Shown here piece by piece: positions 57,534-64,000 of a stretch of 64,000 nt of DNA. The stretch is from Plasmopara viticola. Taxonomy: Eukaryota > Oomycota > Peronosporomycetes > Peronosporales > Peronosporaceae. Made by a program: the position numbers and the translations under genes. The notes under the pieces are model-generated. The model had not been told where the DNA came from. It saw nothing but the letters and a program-made list of their open reading frames with translations, and ran no database searches. Location: positions 248,001 to 312,000 of the forward strand of contig MBPM02000048.1 in the NCBI GenBank assembly GCA_001695595.3, read 5' to 3'. The stretch's first letter is position 1, and every line of letters starts with the position of its first letter.

Positions 57534-60500
57534 GAGATTAGAAGCTATAAAAGTAAGAATACATCAAGATCAAGTTGTCGTATTTAAGAGACCTTCCGAA
57601 AAATTGAGTGATTGAAGGAGTTATATGCTGACCATTTGCTTCCTTTGTTGAGGCCCTCCTAGTTATTAGTGTCCATTGTATCACAACGTAATGCTCATAG
57701 CAAACTAATCCGCGCTTTTGTCTCCCAATTTTGGCAACTAAGAGCTCACATTTTTTTTCTGACGATAGCGTTAAATATATGTTGCGCTTTTAGATAAATA
57801 TGACACTACATGAGTTCCAAATCGCGACGCTTAGCTTGAACGCACGGTTTTTCTTTGAGCTGACCTGTAGACAATGTTGCCCCAGGCTATACTACCCATA
57901 TTTTCGTCAGCTGACAAACCCGACAAGTCACATGACAGCTTTTGGACGCACGAGGCATTTGCTTTTGTAAACGTGAGTCGACGGGCTCACAATTCAAGTG
58001 GCACGATTCGACATGTCTCCTTGTCAGATTCAATACAGTCGTGCTCATGACTATGCGGTACTGCAATAAACATGCAACTATCATTTGTCATTATCTTCGG
58101 GTGGTGATCTTTTCCCCACGTGCTGATAGTACCCTTTACTCCTTCTCACATCCTGCAGCTAACGCTTGCTGTAAAGCCTGCAATGACTGTTGGGCTTGTA
58201 TCATGCTTGTTAATCTCGGCACCTTATAAACTCAGCAAAGTTACGGAACTGACTGAGCCCACTTCTTTCAAACAACACTTTGTATCTCGCAACGATACTA
58301 AGTGATCTAATAAGTTTTGCATATTTGGATAGAATGCCGTCGTCCTTATAGTCGTGGCCGTACACGAGTGCGTTTTCTCAGCTCATGCAATCAGCTCGCT
58401 TGCAAACGCATTCTAGTCGATGGTTGTTGGTTCTTGTGCAAGTTGTGTCTTACTTAAGTCACTACGACCATTAGAGCATTATTAAATAGCGGCTGGATCA
58501 ATTTATCTCTTCGGCTTTGCTCGCGATTCGTTCATCCATGCATTCATCCATTTCGATCTCGGTGCGAGTAGTTACAAAGGCTGTCCTTATTCTTACTCTT
58601 CTTTATCTTATGTTTTCTGCTCGAGCTGCACACCTTAATTCTTTCAATGCAGCCCAGATTTGTAACAACGCAAAAAAATCCTCGGGTTTGTTATCAAAGA
58701 CACAACCTTTATTGGCTAGTTGTGCAAGAGCTTAATTGCTTCAACATTTCCAGCACAGCGACATTCGATGGTCTCACTACTTCTAAAAAAAAAATTAATT
58801 TTCTAGCACTGCTCGAAGAGCTAAAAGCCTACAGCTTCGCAAGCCGGTAGACTGCATGATTCGCTTAAAAGCTTTGACATCTACAGAAAGTCTTCATCGA
58901 CACAAACACTCGTAAGCGCCTTGTTTGAATTCAACTTAAGTAATCATTTTGATTGCGGGAATTATTATTTTCTCGCCTGTTACCCTATCTAAATTATTTT
59001 TAGCTTTACAATTCGCCTTTGGGCTTCTGCTGCAGCACGATGCACCCTGGTAATATCTTTTTGAAGTAAAGATGGCGCTTCTTTCGTCGTGTGCAGCTTA
59101 GTATCGCTGACAGCGAAATTTTCTCTTGAACCATTTTTTGTCGACAGTATAAGCTCACACAAACATCATGCGCTTCCAAAATCTCAGCGTTTTTATTTTT
59201 TTCAAATTGTCAGGTGCTGCTTCTCTATGCTCCGGACCTGCTTATACACGACACTCCACCAACATTGAAACAGCCGTCCGTTCAAACTCATTGACTAGTT
59301 TTGTAGCGGAAAGAATGTTGTGAGGATGGATAAGTCAAGCACAGATAGAACGAAAGCTTTGTTAATCGACAATGCTCAAAATGCTTCTACCCCCATAAAG
59401 ATGCTGTTTTTTCATGAATTGACGAGATTGCCTGTATAACGGTGCCTTGATTGAAGGGTGTAGCTATGCTCTCAGCAAAAGCCGCACGTGTTTCAAAGCT
59501 CAAGCTGTGGCTTAAGCTTGTCGACTTTTTCGACAAGCTTCATCACCAAGGATTTTCACATATACCGTGGCGTCATCGCCAAGGATTTTCACATATACCG
59601 TAGCAATGCTCGTCGCACTTTTCGGAGGGGGTTGTGGCTGTGCGCTTGATTAATCCCGGCACCGGTTTGTCTTAACGCATATTGATAATAATTAAGCGCT
59701 CAGAATTTTTTGCAATACTAGTCACTCGAGCTGGACTTTTTACAGCACTGGCTAAAGCCAGGTTGCGGCATCTTGACGCAAATGCTTTCATCGGTAATTA
59801 TCTGTAAGTACTAGAGCTCCATGCGGCCACTATAGCAGCAGATCGGTCTTGTTTTCTCTTACCATTGCAAAATATAAAGGGGCTGCGCTTGTTTTTCAAT
59901 TGATTTGGTCGTCTTCCACAATACAGTCACGAACAATGGCTGGTACAGCAACAAGGGGTTTAAATTCGGCAAATGAATTACTTTTCAGATGTCGACAAGT
60001 CTCGCGTAGACGCTTGATTGCCAGAGGTAAGCGTTACTACAGAAACGAAAAGTGTTTTCAAATCATAAGAGTGTACTCCGATCGCTCTGAACAATTAAAG
60101 ACGCAAACGGTGATGCCTTTTAAAGAATATTGGTTATACCTGCTGCCTTATTTTGCACTTCCAAGATACTTTTGGGATTAAACCTACTACCGATGTCTTG
60201 CAAATTATGTCAGATCTTTATTATCATAAGATAGCCCCACTGTTCAAGTGCTTTAAATGAGTCTGCTTTGTCGGATTGAGGGCGGCTACAGCATCGATTG
60301 ACACTTAATTACTTTTGAAATGTTCATTTCGTTTGGACAAAAACAACAGCTTCCATTAAATAAGGGGCATTGTCGGTGGCTAATTTCTATTGCAAGAATC
60401 AAACCAAACGAATATATCACTCAAGTTTAACGATGTCAAGTTTGGATACATTCTCTTTTCGAGCTCGATGTGATTTCGATCTCTGGAGGCAGAGTTAATA

Positions 60501-63219
60501 CATTGCCAGCAGTCATGGCAAGACTACGAAACACACTCGTAGCAACGTTTACGCGCCGTCATTGACATTGACGTGGTTTGTCTGAGACAGCTTTTGCCGA
60601 GCGTAATTTTATTTGAATGACCTAAGAAAACTCGTTAGTAAATATTTCTTCAAAGAATATCGAATCATGTCAAGAAGTCTCCTCGTCTGTAACATTGCGA
60701 CCAGCAGACAAATGCTTGATTAGTCAACGGCTGATACTAATCAGAATGGGCGTCTCAAACAACTTGCACAGTATCTTGGTAGTAAACAATGGCGTCAGTT
60801 GACTCTTTTAATCAGGTCTTTTTTGTCATCAAATTTTTTCCACTTTATACAAAATAGAAAAGTATACGCATTCATGTCTGGTACTTACAGACGAGAGGTT
60901 CCTGCGCTTTAGCCCTTGCTCTTCTCGAAAATGTGTCTAATCTAGTAAATGAACGGATAACTGGACGGGCTGCATTAGTGACCACAGGTTTGGCAGGAAT
61001 AATTCTGGTTCTACGCAACGTTGCAATTGGAGATGCAAATGAGTTCAATGCAACCACATTTTAGCTTTCGTTATAAGGTTCGCTAAATCCGTTGAGCACT
61101 TATGTTGCCTAGCAATCGGCTGTCAATTAAATAATCTTTTTCTATTGAGTTGGTGACGAGTAGAGTTTGTCACGTGGAGGTTTAACAACACACTCTTCAA
61201 AGTTACAGTGAAGATCTACAGCGCGGTAAACCCACGTTCCATCAATGCACATCCGGACGTCCCATTTGCATGCCTAAAAGCATTAGGCATGGACACGTAA
61301 TATTAAAATGACTTTTTGCCGCACTATTCGTACCTGAGGGTTGTCCTCTGCCACAATTACTGAGCTAATGACCGAGAATTCAGCAAGAAGAGCGAGAATC
61401 TGGACCAAATGCCATGCATTTAACACCATCATTGTTTTGGCTAAATTTTAGCTCTGACAAAACACAATGTTCGATTCGCAGGAAAGGCAACAAAAATTAA
61501 GAAGAAATAAATTAGTGTTTTAAATCTCTACGAAGTACTTGACCCGTCTACATTACTCTGGCCTACTGCAAGAAGCTTTGAAACTCCGCGCAGCTGATGT
61601 ATAAGCTACCTGACATCCTCAACATCGGTGCGTTGCTGGTCCACTGCAAGTGTCACCTTCTCCCTCTTACTGTGATGGCGTTTAAAGACTCCTGTTAGCC
61701 TTGAAGTCCGTAGGAAATGCCAAAAGCACACACAATCTGCGAATAGGAATAGTCACTTGCTCAAGAGTACGTCTTAGATAATTGAAAAATGGTCGCTCGC
61801 CGTGAATTAAAGTCTAAACACAAGTAGCAACTAGTGATTGCTCCAGCTTGCGAGCCTCAATAGCCTCTTGTCCCTGCTCCGACAATAATGATGCAGTGCA
61901 ACAAGTCCTGATACAAAAGACACGATTTCCCAAATATTGTTCCATCTTCACGAAAATCTCAAAGCGTTAAACCTCGTTGTTGGACGCAGACAGAGCGGAT
62001 AAGACGCTCGTGCGATACAGCAGTACCAACGTATTTAGTTCCCCTCGCGCTTGAGCTTTCGCTAACGTTGGCGCCAGCAGCACGTGATCAACAAGTTGCA
62101 GGTGCTCACGCTGTTCAGTGGCATTATTATTTATAGAAGCGAGCGCTATACTGACGAGAAAGCTTCCTATGTGAGCAAAATCAATCACATCGCGACGCTG
62201 GAAAAAATATCCACTAGATATATTTTGGCTTCACTATAGATGCGTGAGCTGTCTCAGTGCTTGCAAATGCATGCAGTAGAGGGACTGGATACCGTGGGAG
62301 GTGTAAAACAAGTGCCATAAACGCGATACTGATCTGCTTCGCATAATGCATCAAGCGTGCCTCGCCAGTATTCTTTGCTTCTCGTCTTTTGTCGTAGACG
62401 AAGACAGCACCGCAGCAACATTAAAGAATGCAGACAAGTTTGCAAGCACTTTGTATCCCTTTTCAAGTCCACAGGAAGCTGCTTAGACACGGCGGTCAAT
62501 ACATATATAACACGTCGAGTCACTCCATAATTCAATGGCGGGAGGGTCCGTAGTCCGTGAGTTTTAAAAATGGCTTTTTTGCCTGCCCCAAGGTCTCGCG
62601 CACAACGGCCTCTTCGCCCTATAGTGTGGACAGGAAACGCTCAAGCAGTTGACCGGCAAATTATTCGCAAAATTCTGCATTGCCAATTCTTACACTCTCA
62701 GCAGCGCACAATAGCATTCCAGCGGTCCACCTGCCGTAGCATTCTTTAGAGTACCTATTGCCGGTGTGTCAGCTGCGCTGCATCTGCTTTGCCCTTCCGT
62801 ATTAAATGTTCTAGCGGTGCCCATTTGCTTGAATTTGAATGCAAGTGCGATGCGGCGGCCAAGTTTGCGCTTAGGCTGTTTTGGGTCCGCCAGCTTCTCT
62901 TTGGGCTTGACGCGAAGCTTGCCATGGCTATAAGCCATTTATTCGACCCGGCAAACGACCATTCTTGTTGTCCTAAGCGTCGCGCTATTGACGCCAGCTT
63001 CTCAATCACTTATCCAGTAGCTTTAACATTATGCAACTCCACTACTAGGTTAGCACAGAAGGAAACCCTGTGCAAACCACTCTTTTTTAGGAGTAATTTA
63101 AATGAAAACGAGCTAGATGCTACTAATAAGGTGATAAGCTACACAATGATTGGCCGTGGAAGTCGGTATTACCAATAAAGTCATTCAAGCAACTTCAGTA
63201 ACACCACGTCGACAATAGC
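57534..63219. other. Intergenic stretch of duplication copy B, no clear gene
   Basis: Diverged counterpart of 37792-41858 with rearranged blocks. The minus-strand segment for MCIDGTWVYR is kept near 61240. A 62560-62915 insert, absent from copy A, has on the minus strand a charged 82-codon frame (62690-62938, KLADPKQPKRKLGRRIALAF) of unknown family. Remaining frames are short. Confidence 0.45.
59541..59605. repeat. Two-unit tandem repeat of 33 bases
   Basis: Units 59541-59573 and 59574-59605 share CCAAGGATTTTCACATATAC and differ at about two to four positions. Confidence 0.75.
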
Positions 63220-64000
63220 ATGCGCGGCGCATTCTACGTGACAACTGCGCTTTTCATCACGAACAGCATCCGGTCAGCTGCCGAGTCCGATCAATATGAA
63301 CACCAACAAATGTCCCACTATGATGGTGTGGAACCGGGTACAATTGACACTAACTCATCGCCCGGCAGATTCCTCCCGAGCAGCCGTGAACAACACGACG
63401 ACTTGGGGCATAACGCGGTTGACGAAGAGCGTACGCCAGAAGCTTTTACGAGGATCATTGAAAACTCTCTTACTTCATTGAGCAAGGAGGCGCTAGATAC
63501 GATAAGGAAAGCTGCACATTTATCCATGGATCTCAATGCTCCCCCTGAAGAGACTTTTACGGGTGCGTTGGAGGCATACAACACCTTAAGAAACACGAAC
63601 TCTCGCGTGTATACCGCTAGCAATCTTGGAGTCTCAAGGAAACCTTCAAGCAAAAAACGCAGTCTGGACAAGGCCTCGAGCTCCGCCATCTCCAAAAAAG
63701 TGCCAGGTCGTCAACCGAAGAAACCGCGCATGAGTGGGCCGTTAGGAGCAACAGAGGCGCAAAGCAGCATCAGTCGTGGCAAGACGATGCCCACGTTAAG
63801 GATTTTTAACCAACGTGATGTCAATAATGTTCACAAACTATATCTTGAACATCTTGAGCGCAACTCAGCGGGATTTGAACCGACACCAGATGAGACAACA
63901 AAGTTGCTTGGGCTGGTCCATCGAAGACACAATTCGAGACCAACCGTAGGTTCTGTGTTCAAACGTGACATTGAGAGGTTGATGAGAATGGATCTGAAAG
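63220..64000 (+). CDS. Secreted RXLR/DEER-type effector paralogue, cut by window end
   Basis: Open for 260 codons without a stop from ATG 63220 to the window edge; paralogue of the 641-residue protein at 41859. The signal peptide (MRGAFYVTTALFITNSIRSAA) is nearly unchanged, the RXLR-like site is RFLP instead of RFLL, and DEER is kept at the same position. The basic cluster is RQPKKPR in place of RRPKKPR. The first repeat unit begins with TTKLLG and is cut by the window. Of the first ~115 codons, 28 differ from the paralogue and 21 of those change the amino acid. Upstream sequence is also homologous, so the promoter was duplicated too. Confidence 0.78.
   Translation, partial: MRGAFYVTTALFITNSIRSAAESDQYEHQQMSHYDGVEPGTIDTNSSPGRFLPSSREQHDDLGHNAVDEERTPEAFTRIIENSLTSLSKEALDTIRKAAHLSMDLNAPPEETFTGALEAYNTLRNTNSRVYTASNLGVSRKPSSKKRSLDKASSSAISKKVPGRQPKKPRMSGPLGATEAQSSISRGKTMPTLRIFNQRDVNNVHKLYLEHLERNSAGFEPTPDETTKLLGLVHRRHNSRPTVGSVFKRDIERLMRMDLK

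Larger units (their letters stand above)
54868..64000 (+). repeat. Segmental duplication, copy B
   Basis: Collinear with 34293-42640 and in the same orientation, offset about 20.6 kb at the left end and 21.4 kb at the effector. Its left edge falls inside the GH81 gene. It carries a piece near 58330-58400 that is inverted relative to copy A (38110-38180), an inverted core of the foldback repeat (60630-60870), and about 350 bases near 62560-62915 with no counterpart in copy A. Confidence 0.9.

Noticed and set aside
1..64000. CRISPR arrays, bacterial operons, ribosome binding sites
   Set aside because: The sequence is eukaryotic; no regularly spaced direct repeats of CRISPR type were seen.

Overview
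The window looks like an effector-rich, transposon-rich stretch of an oomycete genome, most likely a downy mildew or Phytophthora relative (Peronosporales). The evidence is: a secreted protein with an RXLR-like site followed by a DEER motif and a paralogue of it; a GH81 endo-1,3-beta-glucanase; a LYC1-like acetyltransferase; TTTAGGG-type telomere repeats; and several LINE families. No database search was possible, so the species is not named.

Region by region: 1-12061 holds two minus-strand copies of one LINE family in tandem. Copy 1 (1-4172) is cut by the window edge and carries several disabling changes. Copy 2 (about 5134-12061) has an intact 844-residue ORF1 and an ORF2 (endonuclease, reverse transcriptase, zinc-finger tail) broken by two one-base frameshifts. 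Both copies abut tRNA sequence at their 5' end: copy 2 a whole tRNA-Ile(UAU)-like gene (12062-12135), copy 1 only its first 18 bases. A second copy of that tRNA lies inverted at 14579-14652, close to a short 5'-truncated LINE tail.

14889-33000 is gene-poor and made of decayed elements: a Ty3/gypsy element on the minus strand (about 19518-23075) whose reverse transcriptase is split by an interstitial telomere repeat (21562-21590), a decayed LINE reverse transcriptase (26018-26930), and a long perfect-pairing RNA hairpin candidate (31836-31926).

33000-43800 is the gene-bearing part: a GH81 glucanase (33784-36141, two frameshifts), an intact GNAT acetyltransferase (36700-37791), and an intact 641-residue RXLR/DEER effector candidate with two internal repeats and nuclear-localisation-like clusters (41859-43784). 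Next comes a 1.07-kb LINE-derived element with a perfect 12-bp target-site duplication (44006-45073), about 5.5 kb in which no gene was recognised, and a decayed plus-strand LINE (about 50646-54440).

54868-64000 is a diverged second copy of the 34293-42640 block. Its GH81 and GNAT copies are clear pseudogenes, while its effector copy is still open for 260 codons up to the window end and differs mostly by amino-acid-changing substitutions. The locus therefore reads as a segmental duplication in which the housekeeping passengers decayed and the effector was kept and diversified.
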